A DNA stretch of 64,000 nt from Melghiribacillus thermohalophilus (GTDB lineage Bacteria > Bacillota > Bacilli > Bacillales > Alkalibacillaceae): positions 1 through 64,000 of the forward strand of contig NZ_SMAN01000009.1 in the NCBI RefSeq assembly GCF_004342905.1. The letters run 5' to 3'. Below the pieces are notes generated by a model. The model searched no databases. It had not been told where the DNA came from and worked only from the letters and a program-made list of their open reading frames with translations. The stretch's first letter is position 1; the number at the start of each line of letters is the position of its first letter. Positions 43,530 through 53,610 of this stretch are shown here, in pieces. The position numbers and the translations under genes were made by a program.

Positions 43530-44096
43530 ATGCAGGAAGTAGAAATTGAATTTAAAAATATGTTAACAAAAGACGAATATCATTCACTGATAAAAAAACT
43601 CCATTTATCTGAATCCCAATCTAACGTGCAGACCAACTACTATTTCGAAACAGAAAACTTCCAGTTAAAACAACACAACGCAGCACTGCGGATACGGGAA
43701 AAAGACGGAAAATATCAATGTACGTTAAAACAGCCTAGAGCATACGGACTCCTGGAAACCCATGACTGGCTGACAAAAGAAGAATGTTCAGAATGGATCT
43801 CAGGGAATGTCACTCTAAAAGAAAATGTTGGAAAACGATTAAAAGAGATGGGTATTTCATCCAGACAGCTCGTCTACCAGGGGAAGCTCATTACCCGCCG
43901 GATTGAAACTCCATGGAGGGACTGTACTCTCGTGCTTGATCACAGTCAATATAAAGGAACGGAAGATTTTGAACTGGAGCTTGAAGCCACAGAATATAAG
44001 AAGGGCCGGGCTGTATTTTTAGCTTTGCTAACAAACATGCAAATTCCGGCTAGAAATACGCCTAATAAAATAGAACGTTTTTTTAAAAGCAAGTAA
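43530..44096 (+). CDS. yjbK: CYTH domain protein YjbK
   Basis: A 188-residue triphosphate-tunnel (CYTH) protein. The N-terminal ExExK-type motif is EVEIEFKN, and charged strand pairs such as AALRIREKDGKYQCTLKQP line the tunnel. EDFELELEATEYKKG gives acidic residues near the end. Members hydrolyse inorganic triphosphate or thiamine triphosphate. It is divergent from the alarmone synthetase gene and sits 80 bp before the haemoglobin gene. GGAGG before the ATG. Confidence 0.93.
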   Translation: MQEVEIEFKNMLTKDEYHSLIKKLHLSESQSNVQTNYYFETENFQLKQHNAALRIREKDGKYQCTLKQPRAYGLLETHDWLTKEECSEWISGNVTLKENVGKRLKEMGISSRQLVYQGKLITRRIETPWRDCTLVLDHSQYKGTEDFELELEATEYKKGRAVFLALLTNMQIPARNTPNKIERFFKSK

Positions 44097-44176
44097 GAAC
44101 CGCGCAGTCACAATAGTTGCCCATCCTATTCTACGTTGCTACAATAAATACAAAACGTTCGGAAAGGAATTTGAAA

Positions 44177-44581
44177 ATGAGCAAACCATACGGAACGATC
44201 TATGAGGCAATCGGAGGACAAGAGGCCGTCGAACGTTTGGTGGAAGCCTTTTATGCTCGGGTAGGAAAACATCCGGCTCTTACACCAATCTTTCCGGATG
44301 ATTTAACTGAAACAGCAAGAAAACAAAAACAGTTTTTGACACAATTTTTTGGCGGTCCCCCATTGTATACATCCGAACATGGCCATCCGAGGTTGCGTGC
44401 CAGACATATCCCTTTTGAGATCACTCCTTCACGAAGAAATGCCTGGCTTGAGTGTATGCAGGGGGCCCTGAATGAAGCTGAAATACCAGAACCTTACCGA
44501 AGTGCCATTTTCGACCGATTGGCAATGACTGCTACACATATGATTAATACTCCAGAGGAAGGGAAAGGAGAATCATTGTGA
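44177..44581 (+). CDS. yjbI: Truncated haemoglobin, group II, YjbI
   Basis: A 134-residue 2-over-2 globin. [23 protein letters not shown] is the typical N-terminus. [28 protein letters not shown] holds the proximal heme His, followed by W in NAWLECM. ATG 44177 with AAAGGAA upstream; the longer frame to 44117 has no site. B. subtilis YjbI has 132 residues. The last 4 bp overlap the SpxH gene, so the two are translated together; a link between redox sensing and Spx control is plausible from context. Confidence 0.93.
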   Translation: MSKPYGTIYEAIGGQEAVERLVEAFYARVGKHPALTPIFPDDLTETARKQKQFLTQFFGGPPLYTSEHGHPRLRARHIPFEITPSRRNAWLECMQGALNEAEIPEPYRSAIFDRLAMTATHMINTPEEGKGESL

Positions 44582-45480
44582 CTTGGAAAAATACTGGGCA
44601 TGCCAACAACAGAAGCAGACCCCCTAAATCCCAGTATGGTTTTTTTAACCTGTTAAACAAGCCAGTTGAAATTTATGTGTTTATTGATCCCCTTTGTCCC
44701 AGGTGCTGGTCGATGGAACCATTCTTAAAAAAGCTCGTTATTGAATACGGACGATTTTTCAAACTGAGGCCGATTATTTCCGGGGACCTTTCTAGATTAA
44801 ATCTCAATCAGGTTCAGGAACCGAAAAAACTGGCAGAAACATGGGAAAAGACCGCTACATGCACTGGGATGAGCTGTGACGGGGATCTCTGGCTTGAAAA
44901 CCCTGTCTCCTCCCCATGGCTCGCCTCTCTTGCCATAAAAGCAGCCGAACTTCAGGGCCGAAAAGCAGGCATGACATTTTTGCGTAAACTGCAGGAGTTT
45001 TTATTTCTGGATAAACAAAATATTTCCGATGTGAATGTCCTGACCAAATGTGCTGAAGAAGCGGACCTTGACGTTGAGGAATTTAAGCGGGACCTCCATT
45101 CCAACTCTGCAAAACTGGCCCTTCGGTGTGATTTGCAAATCACAAGGGAAATGGAAGTCGAACATATTCCAACCATTGTTCTCTTTAATCAGCTGGATGA
45201 CAATGAGGGACTAAAGATCACAGGTCTTTATACGTATGATGTTTATGTTGAGGTTTTACAGGAAGTATTACAGAAAAAACCCCGCCCGGCTTCCAAACCT
45301 TCTTTAGAAGAATTTCTAAAACACTACCATTTTGTCGCTTCCAAAGAGATATCCGTTGTCTATGACTGGTCACTGGAAAAAACAGAAAAGGAAATGAAAA
45401 AGATGGTACTGAAACAAAAAGCCGAGCGAGTTCCTGTGAAATACGGGACGTTCTGGCGATATATCGATCAGGGGCAATAA
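44578..45480 (+). CDS. spxH: ClpXP adaptor protein SpxH (YjbH)
   Basis: A 300-residue thioredoxin-fold (DsbA-like) protein that binds Spx and hands it to ClpXP for degradation. The N-terminal motif is [19 protein letters not shown], so the CxxC-type pair is present. [12 protein letters not shown] is the fold's cis-Pro region, and a C-terminal extension of about 80 residues is typical of YjbH. The N-terminal His/Asn-rich stretch (HANNRSRPP) could be zinc-binding. It starts with GTG that overlaps the yjbI stop; AAAGGAG lies before it. Spx itself is encoded 8 kb downstream. Confidence 0.92.
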   Translation: MTWKNTGHANNRSRPPKSQYGFFNLLNKPVEIYVFIDPLCPRCWSMEPFLKKLVIEYGRFFKLRPIISGDLSRLNLNQVQEPKKLAETWEKTATCTGMSCDGDLWLENPVSSPWLASLAIKAAELQGRKAGMTFLRKLQEFLFLDKQNISDVNVLTKCAEEADLDVEEFKRDLHSNSAKLALRCDLQITREMEVEHIPTIVLFNQLDDNEGLKITGLYTYDVYVEVLQEVLQKKPRPASKPSLEEFLKHYHFVASKEISVVYDWSLEKTEKEMKKMVLKQKAERVPVKYGTFWRYIDQGQ

Positions 45481-45518
45481 AGAACATCATTCCAGGTCAG
45501 CGGAATGATGTTTTTTTA
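45481..45518 (+). terminator. Terminator after spxH
   Basis: AACATCATTCC pairs with GGAATGATGTT, followed by a T-run. Confidence 0.85.
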
Positions 45519-45816
45519 AAACGGGACCTGTTTCGCAAGGATTGTAAATGATTAGATACAAAAAAGAAGGATAGATCATCATCTATCCTTCAAAATCCTT
45601 TCGTCTATAAGACAAAGGGGGATGGGAGAAAGTTTCACAGTCGAACAAAGGGGGTCTCAGCTTCGATGTAAAATTTCTTTACGCTTTTAATATAACAGGG
45701 GTTATACCAATTCTCAATACATACGTGAACGTTTTCACAAAATTGTCACATAGTGTCGATGAATCATATTGATGTCCCCTCCATCATATACATCTCTACT
45801 GACAGGGGGAATAGAC
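45519..45816. other. Intergenic region between spxH and small membrane gene
   Basis: A second hairpin (GAAGGATAGAT/ATCTATCCTTC, about 45562-45591) follows the spxH terminator. No other gene is supported; the A/T-rich stretch before 45817 must hold the promoter of the small membrane protein. Confidence 0.45.
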
Positions 45817-46017
45817 ATGAAACAGATTTTTCCATGGATCATGTTTCCTATAGTTCTCGTAGCATTTATGTTTAATTTGCTCGGTCTGATGAACCTTTTT
45901 CCGCGTTACATTACCCTCCCGGCCTTTTTTATCACACTCTACTTGTTCTTTTATAGTCTGTTCTATCGGAAAGTTTTTCGGGGATACCGCTCTTCCCCGC
46001 GCATGAAAAAAGGTTAA
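45817..46017 (+). CDS. Small membrane protein
   Basis: A 66-residue protein with two membrane helices (about residues 5-27 and 33-53) and a basic, Arg-rich C-terminus (RKVFRGYRSSPRMKKG). The family is not recognised. ATG 45817 with AGGGGG upstream fixes the start; the frame from 45769 lacks one. It converges on pepF and shares a terminator with it. Confidence 0.7.
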   Translation: MKQIFPWIMFPIVLVAFMFNLLGLMNLFPRYITLPAFFITLYLFFYSLFYRKVFRGYRSSPRMKKG

Positions 46018-46058
46018 TGGCTCAAGGATTTGCCCCCCTGTATGCCATTAACCTTTTT
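46006..46058. terminator. Bidirectional terminator between small membrane gene and pepF
   Basis: AAAAAAGGTTAATGGC pairs with GCCATTAACCTTTTT around a 22-base loop; the stem starts inside the plus-strand gene's end. Confidence 0.87.
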
Positions 46059-46080
46059 GATTTCGCCATGTTTGAGATGT

Positions 46081-47895
46081 TTATTTGATTAGCTTTTCCA
46101 GTTCATTCAACTTTTCTTCGAACACATCAAGAGCGGCTAAAATCGGCTGTTTCGATGTCATATCTACTCCCGCACGTTTTAACACTTCGATCGGGTAATC
46201 GCTGCTTCCTGCTTTCAGGAATTCAACATATCGGTCAACAGCAGCCTTACCTTCTTCAAGAATTTGTGAAGATAGGGCTGCCGCCGCAGAAAATCCGGTG
46301 GCATACTGGTATACATAGTAATTATAGTAAAAATGCGGGATACGCGCCCATTCCAGTCCTATTTCTTCGTCAACCACCATTTGATCACCGAAGTATTTCT
46401 TATTTAAATCGTAATAAATTTTCGTTAATTTATCAGCAGTTAACGCTTCGCCTTTCTGTACCCTTACATGGATATCATGTTCAAACTCAGCGAACATCGT
46501 CTGGCGGTAAACAGTGGCACGGAATCCTTCAAGGAAGTGATTCAGTAAGTATAGTTTCTCCCGCTTGTCTTCTGTTTCGTTTAACAAGTAATCATTCAGC
46601 AGGTTTTCGTTGGTCGTAGAGGCTACTTCCGCGACAAAAATGGAATAATTTCCGTAGCGATATGGCTGATATTTTCTCGTGTAATAACTATGAACAGAAT
46701 GCCCTAATTCATGAGCAAGGGTAAACAGATTGTTCACGTTGTTCTGCCAGTTCAACAAAATATACGGATTGGTTCCATAGGCTCCTGATGAATAGGCCCC
46801 ACTTCTTTTTCCTTTGTTTTCCTCTACATCGATCCATCGGTTTTGAAAGCCTTCCTGAAGAATTTCCAGATATTCTTCTCCCAGAGGTTTAAGACCTTTC
46901 AGGACAAGATCCTGTGCCTCCTCATAGGTAACCTCCATTTTCACTTCTCTTACCAGAGGCGTATAAATGTCGTACATATGAAGTTCATCCACACCCAGAA
47001 TCTCTTTTTTCAATCCAATGTAACGCTGCAGCAGATCAAGCTTTTCGTTTACCGCTTCAACCAGATTATCATATACCTTTTCGGGAATGTTATTTGGGTT
47101 GAGCGCTGCCTGACGGGCGGATTCATAATTACGAATTTTGGCATAGAAATTGTCTTTCTTTACACTTCCGCTTAGTGTTGATGCAAAGGTATTCTTATAT
47201 TTTCCATAAGTATCATACATGGCTTGAAAGGCATCTTTTCGGACCCTGCGATCAGGTGATTCCAGAAAGCGGATGTACCGGCCATGGGTTAGATCCATCT
47301 CATTTCCATCTTCATCTTTAATTGCCGGGAAAGTTAAATCAGCATTGTTTAGCATGCTGAAGGTTTGAGAAGGATTGGATGCAACTTCTGAAGCTTCTGC
47401 GAGAATAGCCTCTTCCCTCTCATTTAATACATGGGGGCGCTGACGAATCGTATTTTTTAAATAATGTTCATAAAGCTTTAATTCGTCATTGTTTTTTAAA
47501 AATGCGTCAATCTGTTCATCACTCATAGATAATATTTCTGGAGTAATGAAGCTCATGGCACTGGACACCTGGGTAATTAAATTTTCGGCACGACTGTTCA
47601 AATCCTGATAAAACGAATTGGTTGTATCCTGGTCATAACGCATATGGGCATATGTAAACAATTTCCCAATCCGCATGGAAATCTCATCCTGAAATTTTAG
47701 CAGTTCAAGCAATTTTTCGGACGATTCAGATAGTTTTCCTTGAAATTTTTTCACTTCTGGATACAGTTGTTTCATTGCTTCAAACTCTTTTTCCCAGTCT
47801 TCATCTGACGCAAAAATATCTTCAAGCTTCCATGTCCGTTCTTTCGGAACTTCATATCTCTCGGGCAATTGTTTTGTGCTTTTTGCCACCTTCAT
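46081..47895 (-). CDS. pepF: Oligoendopeptidase F
   Basis: A 604-residue zinc metallopeptidase of family M3 that degrades short peptides in the cytoplasm. The zinc site is FTLAHELGHSVHSYY (HExxH), and the third ligand Glu is in SIFVAEVASTTNENLLNDYLL. The N-terminal helical half and ending DRYVEFLKAGSSDYPIEVLKRAGVDM are typical. B. subtilis has pepF (yjbG) next to coiA, as here. GGAGG before the ATG. Confidence 0.96.
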   Translation of the reverse strand: MKVAKSTKQLPERYEVPKERTWKLEDIFASDEDWEKEFEAMKQLYPEVKKFQGKLSESSEKLLELLKFQDEISMRIGKLFTYAHMRYDQDTTNSFYQDLNSRAENLITQVSSAMSFITPEILSMSDEQIDAFLKNNDELKLYEHYLKNTIRQRPHVLNEREEAILAEASEVASNPSQTFSMLNNADLTFPAIKDEDGNEMDLTHGRYIRFLESPDRRVRKDAFQAMYDTYGKYKNTFASTLSGSVKKDNFYAKIRNYESARQAALNPNNIPEKVYDNLVEAVNEKLDLLQRYIGLKKEILGVDELHMYDIYTPLVREVKMEVTYEEAQDLVLKGLKPLGEEYLEILQEGFQNRWIDVEENKGKRSGAYSSGAYGTNPYILLNWQNNVNNLFTLAHELGHSVHSYYTRKYQPYRYGNYSIFVAEVASTTNENLLNDYLLNETEDKREKLYLLNHFLEGFRATVYRQTMFAEFEHDIHVRVQKGEALTADKLTKIYYDLNKKYFGDQMVVDEEIGLEWARIPHFYYNYYVYQYATGFSAAAALSSQILEEGKAAVDRYVEFLKAGSSDYPIEVLKRAGVDMTSKQPILAALDVFEEKLNELEKLIK

Positions 47896-48109
47896 CCCTC
47901 CTCATTTTCTTCTCTTTTCAACTTCTTGATTAGTCGTGGAAAATCCTTCTATATTTTAAACCATATTCAAAACTTTATCCATTTTATCCATCCATAGGGC
48001 CATGGGAAGACATTAGACCCAACGGACAAACTTTGAAACATCGCCTTTAACTTTTCCTTTCAAGTTCAATTTCTTTCCTGCATAAGCCTTCAGGAGCTCC
48101 TTAAGGATA

Positions 48110-49303
48110 TTACCTTCTCCTGCAGTGCGGGGATGTGTTGGATGAACAGGATAAAAGAAACTTTATAAGTGTTTTGTCTCCATCGAATGCCTGTTCCAGA
48201 GTTTTGAAAAACGTAAAGTTCCGGACTTTCCGGAATCTATCCGGACCGATTTGATCGAAATAGCCGCACTTGCACAAAAGATGGAGATATTCTTCAACGG
48301 GGGTGGGACTCCGAAGCACAAATGGAAGATCAGTAGAAAAGGAGTTATGTCGGTTCATGACATGAGAAAGTTGTTTAATAGAAAAGACGCTTCCCACTGG
48401 CATAGGATGAAGGAATAAAAGAACTATTTTACTTTGCCAGATATACGGAGGAGGTTTGATATAAAAATGATGGGGGGTAGGCAGGTGAATGGCCGATGGG
48501 AGATGCTGAGGGTGATATCCCAGCTGATAAAGCCATTGTCTGAATTCATGGTCATCATGGCTAAAAAATCTGGAACGATAAGTTCTGAATTTAATTTTTT
48601 CGTTTAGCCACGAGGAATAAATCCATGAATCCGGCTGACGCTCAACCTGAAAAAGATGAGAAAATGATATCCGGGACAAGGGATATCGGCGGAGAGTGCC
48701 ATAGAATGATGATTTGACGGGGTAAGGCTGCTGAAGCATAAGGATTGCCTTGTCTTCAGGATTATAAAAATATAAAACTGGTGGAAAACGTGCATCCCAC
48801 TCGTAAAAGAAAAAGCGTTCATAGTGGGTTAAGTTTATTTTCGATGCTTTGGAAGTAGCTCTCCTCTTTTTCCCGGAAATCCAGATTGGCGTAATACCCA
48901 TACGCTGATAGGATCTCGTCCGTTTGATAAGCATTTCCCGGGAAATCGATGAACATTGGTACTCCAGGGCAAACCATCTGTTTCTCCATTTAACTAAAAT
49001 ATCGGCTCTCTGTTGAATACGTGGCAGATAATATTCGAGAACTGCCGGGATATCCTGCTCCATTAACCAGTTCATCAAATCTATTTTTCCCTGTCTATGC
49101 TTCTCTCCCTCCCCTTTTCGTTCTGTGCAGGCACTATTTTGAAAATGGGCGAAGTGGGGAATCACCTGATCACCGGCACGGATATACACGTTCTCCTGAC
49201 AGACAGGACAAAAAAAGCTCCGCGACTTCAATCTTTTAATCTCTTCCCGGGAATACCTGTACAAAACCACAGGTTTCCCCTGATCATCGTAAGCCGTTAA
49301 CAT
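48110..49303 (-). CDS. coiA: Competence protein CoiA
   Basis: A 397-residue protein of the CoiA family, required for recombination during transformation. The N-terminal zinc-ribbon-like part has FFCPVCQENVYIRAGDQVIPHFAHFQNSAC. A nuclease-like core (MEQDIPAVLEYYLPRIQQRADILVKWRNRWFALEYQCSSISR) has the D...E-x-Q pattern of restriction-endonuclease-like folds. It stands alone; AAGGAGG before the ATG. In B. subtilis it is expressed under ComK; no clear ComK box was found by eye. Together with MecA, which targets ComK, this marks competence capacity. Confidence 0.92.
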   Translation of the reverse strand: MLTAYDDQGKPVVLYRYSREEIKRLKSRSFFCPVCQENVYIRAGDQVIPHFAHFQNSACTERKGEGEKHRQGKIDLMNWLMEQDIPAVLEYYLPRIQQRADILVKWRNRWFALEYQCSSISREMLIKRTRSYQRMGITPIWISGKKRRATSKASKINLTHYERFFFYEWDARFPPVLYFYNPEDKAILMLQQPYPVKSSFYGTLRRYPLSRISFSHLFQVERQPDSWIYSSWLNEKIKFRTYRSRFFSHDDHEFRQWLYQLGYHPQHLPSAIHLPTPHHFYIKPPPYIWQSKIVLLFLHPMPVGSVFSIKQLSHVMNRHNSFSTDLPFVLRSPTPVEEYLHLLCKCGYFDQIGPDRFRKVRNFTFFKTLEQAFDGDKTLIKFLLSCSSNTSPHCRRR

Positions 49304-49484
49304 CTAAACCCTCCTTTTTGTGTGATCCACTCTACATTCTTTCATTCCTGCTCCTGAAAACACAGACTTATCCTGCTCGAAGCCTCTCGCATATTTCAGC
49401 ATGAAAAGCCTGTTTGCTCATGAATATCGAACGAATGACGGGGAGGGAAGACCTCCCGAACAAAGATGAAATGCACTTAAACAA

Positions 49485-50996
49485 TCAAAGGAGTGGGGAG
49501 AGGAGTCGGCAGGTGGATTCCAGAAGACGTTTATAGACTGGACGCCTTCTGAAATTCCGGAGGTGTATGAGGTTGGACTTTTTAAGGTCTGCTTTAAAAT
49601 CGTCCACCAGCTTTTTCATGCTGCCGGTTTTATACAAAAAGGCATTCACTTCAAAATTCAAATGAAAACTTCTCATATCCATATTGGCTGTACCGATTGA
49701 TGCTAGCTCCTCATCAACAATAATGATTTTGCTGTGCATAAACCCTTCTTTATACTCATATATGTTCACACCTGCTTCCAACAGTTCTAAAAAATATGAT
49801 CGGGAAGCATAAAAAACAATTCGTTTATCCGGACGGTTTGGAACTAACAGCCGGACATCCAGGCCGCTTAGAGCAGCAACTTTCAAAGCGGTCAAAATAT
49901 CTTCGTCCGGGATAAAATACGGTGATGCAATCCAGATGGAATGTCTGGCAGAAACAATCATCGAAAAAAACACGTTTTTAATCACTTCCCAGCGCCCATC
50001 AGGTCCGCCTGCTATCAGCTGTACTCCCCCTTCCCGCCGGATATCTGATAACTCCGGGGATAAATAGGACTGTTTTATCATCTGCTTTCCTGTCATGTAA
50101 TACCAGTCCCGCAAAAAAATTAATTGAAGGCTCCGTACAGCTTCACCTCTTAAATATAAATGGGTATCCCTCCATTTTCCATAATATGGATTCCGTCCCA
50201 GATACTCATCGCCGATATTTAAACCGCCGACAAATCCTACTTTGCCATCAATGACGACGATTTTCCGATGGTTGCGAAAATTAATTTTGTTGTTTAAGAA
50301 TGGCGCCTTTACAGGTGAAAAAGGAATGAATTCGATCCCTGATTCCAGTATTTCCTGTTTATAATTTTTCGATAGTTTCCAGCTTCCGACGGCATCATAT
50401 AGAAAACGGACCTCTACCCCTTCTTTCGCTTTCTGAATGAGCAGGTTCTTCAGTTCATTTCCTATTCTGTCATCCCGGACAATGTAAAATTCCAGATGTA
50501 TATGATGACGTGCTCCCTTAATGGCATCGAATATGGCAGAAAAAGTTTCCTTGCCATTGGTTAAAATTTTAGACTCCGTATCAAAGGAAATCGGGGAACT
50601 CCCCATTTTCTGCGCGAGGTTCAAAAGCAGTTTTTGATGTTCCCCCATTTTTGACCATATTTCCTCATGAATGGAACGGTTTCCCTCAACTTTACGAAAC
50701 GCCTGCTCATCCAGTGCAGCTTTTTCCGCAAACATTTTCCGTTTACGATAGTTTTGTCCAAAAAACAAATAAAAGAAAAAGCCTACTACCGGGAAGGCAG
50801 CGAGTACGATAATCCAGTTCAGCGTCTGTCTGGGATTACGATTTTCCATAAAAATAATAAATCCTATGAGGATGGCAGATACCGTCATAAAAAGAGAAAA
50901 AAATGTCAAAAACCAGCTGGCCCAGTAATCATCCGTTATGTATAACACAGATAGTAAGATGCCAATAAACAATAAAATTTGTATACGTTTTACCAT
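49485..50996 (-). CDS. cls: Cardiolipin synthase
   Basis: About 503 residues. Two N-terminal membrane helices (to about residue 60) are followed by two phospholipase D-type HKD motifs: NHRKIVVIDGKVGFVGGLNIGDEY and MHSKIIIVDEELASIGTANMDMRSFHLNFE. The enzyme joins two phosphatidylglycerols into cardiolipin in the membrane. The start is uncertain: GTG 51014 or ATG 50996; the second is chosen because it gives the usual MVKRIQILL N-terminus. Single gene between coiA and mecA. Confidence 0.92.
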   Translation of the reverse strand: MVKRIQILLFIGILLSVLYITDDYWASWFLTFFSLFMTVSAILIGFIIFMENRNPRQTLNWIIVLAAFPVVGFFFYLFFGQNYRKRKMFAEKAALDEQAFRKVEGNRSIHEEIWSKMGEHQKLLLNLAQKMGSSPISFDTESKILTNGKETFSAIFDAIKGARHHIHLEFYIVRDDRIGNELKNLLIQKAKEGVEVRFLYDAVGSWKLSKNYKQEILESGIEFIPFSPVKAPFLNNKINFRNHRKIVVIDGKVGFVGGLNIGDEYLGRNPYYGKWRDTHLYLRGEAVRSLQLIFLRDWYYMTGKQMIKQSYLSPELSDIRREGGVQLIAGGPDGRWEVIKNVFFSMIVSARHSIWIASPYFIPDEDILTALKVAALSGLDVRLLVPNRPDKRIVFYASRSYFLELLEAGVNIYEYKEGFMHSKIIIVDEELASIGTANMDMRSFHLNFEVNAFLYKTGSMKKLVDDFKADLKKSNLIHLRNFRRRPVYKRLLESTCRLLSPLL

Positions 50997-51087
50997 TTTT
51001 ATGACCTGCCTCACTTCTGTTCTTTTTCTACATTTCTTTACGTCATGGTATGGTCATTTGTTTCACATGTCCTTTTGATTTCACTGG

Positions 51088-51119
51088 AAAACCCTTGCTT
51101 CTGACACAGCAAGGGTTTG
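51088..51119 (-). terminator. Terminator after mecA
   Basis: AAACCCTTGC-type stem (ACCCTTGC/GCAAGGGT) with T-run on the minus side. Confidence 0.85.
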
Positions 51120-51154
51120 ATCAGTCATATTTCCATATACCTGCCTGCTAACTT

Positions 51155-51838
51155 TTATTGAAAATAATGTTTGATTTGTTCCAGTGCATGATCAGCAAAA
51201 ATAATCTTTCCATATTCCTGCAGCCGGAATATGGTGATTCCCGTTTCTTCCCCAAACTCAAGAACAAGGCTCAAAATATTTTCCTGTTCCTCATCATCCA
51301 TATTCTCATCATCAAATTGAATACACAAATAATAGGAATCTTCAAAGTGGAACAAACGATCCTGGAATGGATAATTTGATTCGACCGAATGACTGAGCTG
51401 GATGGCATCTTCAATATCTTCAAATCGGACAATAAAGGAAAGTTCATTTTCCAGGTCCGGATGCATATCCACTTGTTCTTCGGTATCTTTTTTGCTCTGG
51501 AACTTTTGTTCAAGAAGCGCTTCGATCTTATCATCCACAGGCATTTCAATGGTTTTGCCATCTTCCTGAGGCAATTCCAGCTTTTGTCCGTCTTTGGACA
51601 TCTGAGCTTTTGTAACTACAATTTCCAGCCCTTTATCCAGAGCTTGTACTTGTATCCAGAGTGGCCCATCTATTGTAAAATCCTCTTGATCATTCACTTC
51701 ATCCATCATTTCCCAGAAAAGCTGCTCGCTTTTTTCCCGATTGTACCAGATTTCATCCCGATCAAAGCCCCGATCTTCTATATCCATATAGGATATATAA
51801 AACTTCAGGGTATTCTCGTTTATACGCTCGATTTCCAT
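51155..51838 (-). CDS. mecA: ClpC adaptor protein MecA
   Basis: A 227-residue adaptor that targets ComK and other proteins to ClpCP. The N-terminal substrate domain starts MEIERINENTLKFYISYMDIEDRGFDRDEIWYNREKSEQLFWEMMDEV, the family signature. An acidic linker follows, then the C-terminal ClpC-binding domain with FRFEDIEDAIQLSHSV-like sequence and closing ADHALEQIKHYFQ. ATG 51838 with AGAAGGGAGA upstream; the frame from 51904 is too long. Confidence 0.95.
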   Translation of the reverse strand: MEIERINENTLKFYISYMDIEDRGFDRDEIWYNREKSEQLFWEMMDEVNDQEDFTIDGPLWIQVQALDKGLEIVVTKAQMSKDGQKLELPQEDGKTIEMPVDDKIEALLEQKFQSKKDTEEQVDMHPDLENELSFIVRFEDIEDAIQLSHSVESNYPFQDRLFHFEDSYYLCIQFDDENMDDEEQENILSLVLEFGEETGITIFRLQEYGKIIFADHALEQIKHYFQ

Positions 51839-52214
51839 ACTTACCTCTCCCTTCTTTAAGGTAATAATGGGAAGGAAAATATATCTGTAACACCTGATTA
51901 CCATCTCCTATAATCATACAATTCACCAATCACCTCATGAACTCCTTCATCGGATGAGCACAGAAAAAATATTTATTTCATTATTATACTCGATTATGCA
52001 ACTGTTCTTATTTATATTTTATGATATTTTTTCGAATATTGAAAATAGAAACGCTTCGTTTAATAAAAATCAGCAATAGCCGCTTCACCTTGACAGGATT
52101 CATTCAATCCTCTATATTTGATTAGGTCCATTATTGCTTATCATAAGTTTGGTAACACATTTTACATGATTTTGTTCCATTTGTCACGAGGTATATGCTG
52201 GGAGGTTTAACAGG
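51839..52214. other. Intergenic region between mecA and yjbE
   Basis: It holds the divergent promoters and is A/T-rich. I looked for a yybP-ykoY manganese riboswitch before the TerC gene and saw no match. No gene or repeat. Confidence 0.5.
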
Positions 52215-52889
52215 TTGGAGTTCTTGGATATTGAAATGCTCAAATCGATTTTAATCATTATCGGTATTGATTTAGTTCTTGGCGGAGATAATGCCATTGT
52301 CATTGCTCTTGCAAGCCGAAATTTACCAAAACACCAGAGAAATAAAGCAATCCTGTGGGGAACTGGACTGGCCATTGCGGTTCGGGTGCTGTTAACTGCT
52401 GTAGCACTTTACCTTTTAAATATTCCGTACTTAAAGTTTGTCGGGGGTTTTCTGCTGATCTATATCGCCATCAAACTCCTGACCGACAAAGAAGATGAAA
52501 TAGAAATCGAGGCACAGGACAACCTGTTTTCTGCAATCAAAACCATCGTGTTTGCTGATATTGTCATGGGTTTTGACAATGTTCTTGCCATTGCAGGTGC
52601 ATCACACGGAAATATCTGGCTTGTTATTTTTGGACTTCTGGTTTCGGTTCCTGTGATTATCTGGGGAAGTAAGCTGATTCTTTCCTTTATGGAACGTTTC
52701 CCGGTTACGGTTTACATCGGTGCAGGAATTCTCGCCTATACGGCTGCTGAAATGATTCTTGGCGAAAAACGCCTGGCTCCTTTTTTTGAGGAATATCACT
52801 TCTTGCACTTCCTGTTACCAATAAGCATCATCTTATTTGTGATTGTCTACGGGTACCTCGCAAACAAAAAGCAGGGCAGAACAGTGTGA
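52215..52889 (+). CDS. yjbE: TerC family membrane protein YjbE
   Basis: A 224-residue protein with seven or so membrane helices. Family motifs: GIDLVLGGDNAIVIALASRNLP and, as an internal repeat, VFADIVMGFDNVLAIAGASHGN, each with acidic residues in a helix that likely bind a metal ion. Related B. subtilis TerC proteins export manganese or help metal loading of secreted proteins. It starts at TTG 52215 with GGGAGG nine bases upstream. B. subtilis yjbE sits between spx and mecA, as here. Confidence 0.9.
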   Translation: MEFLDIEMLKSILIIIGIDLVLGGDNAIVIALASRNLPKHQRNKAILWGTGLAIAVRVLLTAVALYLLNIPYLKFVGGFLLIYIAIKLLTDKEDEIEIEAQDNLFSAIKTIVFADIVMGFDNVLAIAGASHGNIWLVIFGLLVSVPVIIWGSKLILSFMERFPVTVYIGAGILAYTAAEMILGEKRLAPFFEEYHFLHFLLPISIILFVIVYGYLANKKQGRTV

Positions 52890-52943
52890 TTTTGATTCGA
52901 TTTCTCCTGTTTAGCATCAGGCCCCTATGACATCAAATAAATG

Positions 52944-52975
52944 AAACCCTTGCAGCTTTATTCTGCAAGGGTTTT
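52944..52975. terminator. Bidirectional terminator between yjbE and spx
   Basis: AAACCCTTGCAG pairs with CTGCAAGGGTTTT. Confidence 0.9.
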
Positions 52976-52992
52976 GCTTGTTAAATCAAGAT

Positions 52993-53388
52993 TTAATTGA
53001 CAAGCCGCTGTGCTTCACGAAGCTGAAATGTACGTACAGTTCTAGGCAGGAAACGACGAATTTCATCCTCATTATATCCTACCTGCAAACGCTTTTCGTC
53101 AAGGATAATGGGCCGGCGCAATAAACCAGGATTGTCCTGTATCAAACGGATTAAATCCTTTAACGGCAGCTGATCTAAATTGACATGAAGCTTTTGAAAA
53201 GCTTTTGAACGTGTAGATATAATCTCATCGGTCCCGTCTTCGGTCATCCGTAAAATACCCTTCACTTCATCTACCGTAAGCGGTTCAGAAAAAATATTTC
53301 TTTCCTTATAGGCTATGTTATGTTCTTCCAGCCATGCTTTTGCTTTACGGCATGATGTACAGCTTGGTGAAGTAAATAAGGTAACCAT
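52993..53388 (-). CDS. spx: Redox-responsive regulator Spx
   Basis: A 131-residue ArsC-fold protein that binds the RNA polymerase alpha C-terminal domain and switches on thiol-stress genes. The redox pair is CTSC in [18 protein letters not shown], followed by the RPII and [16 protein letters not shown] regions. Length equals B. subtilis Spx when ATG 53388 is used; AAAGGAG lies ten bases upstream, and an in-frame GTG (53397) would add three residues. Spx is degraded through SpxH-ClpXP; spxH lies in the same window. Confidence 0.97.
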   Translation of the reverse strand: MVTLFTSPSCTSCRKAKAWLEEHNIAYKERNIFSEPLTVDEVKGILRMTEDGTDEIISTRSKAFQKLHVNLDQLPLKDLIRLIQDNPGLLRRPIILDEKRLQVGYNEDEIRRFLPRTVRTFQLREAQRLVN

Positions 53389-53555
53389 ATGCTTCACACT
53401 CCTTTAACAAGGAAAAATTTATCCAAACAACCAGTTGATTTTAACACATATCAAATTAAAATTACTCTAATTTTAAACCTTATTTATAGTATACTACATT
53501 TCCGAGTAAAACGTAAGGTGTTATATGAAATCTTTAACATTTATCCGCAAAAAAT

Positions 53556-53596
53556 CATATGAAAAGGACTGACCCTTTTCCATATGGAGTCAGTCC
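53556..53596 (-). terminator. Terminator after yjbC
   Basis: GGACTGAC pairs with GTCAGTCC, and a short T-run follows on the minus strand. Confidence 0.75.
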
Positions 53597-53610
53597 AAGG
53601 ATGGCACATG

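Noticed and set aside
52000-52214. Possible manganese (yybP-ykoY) riboswitch before the TerC gene
   Set aside because: The conserved loop sequences of that riboswitch are not present.
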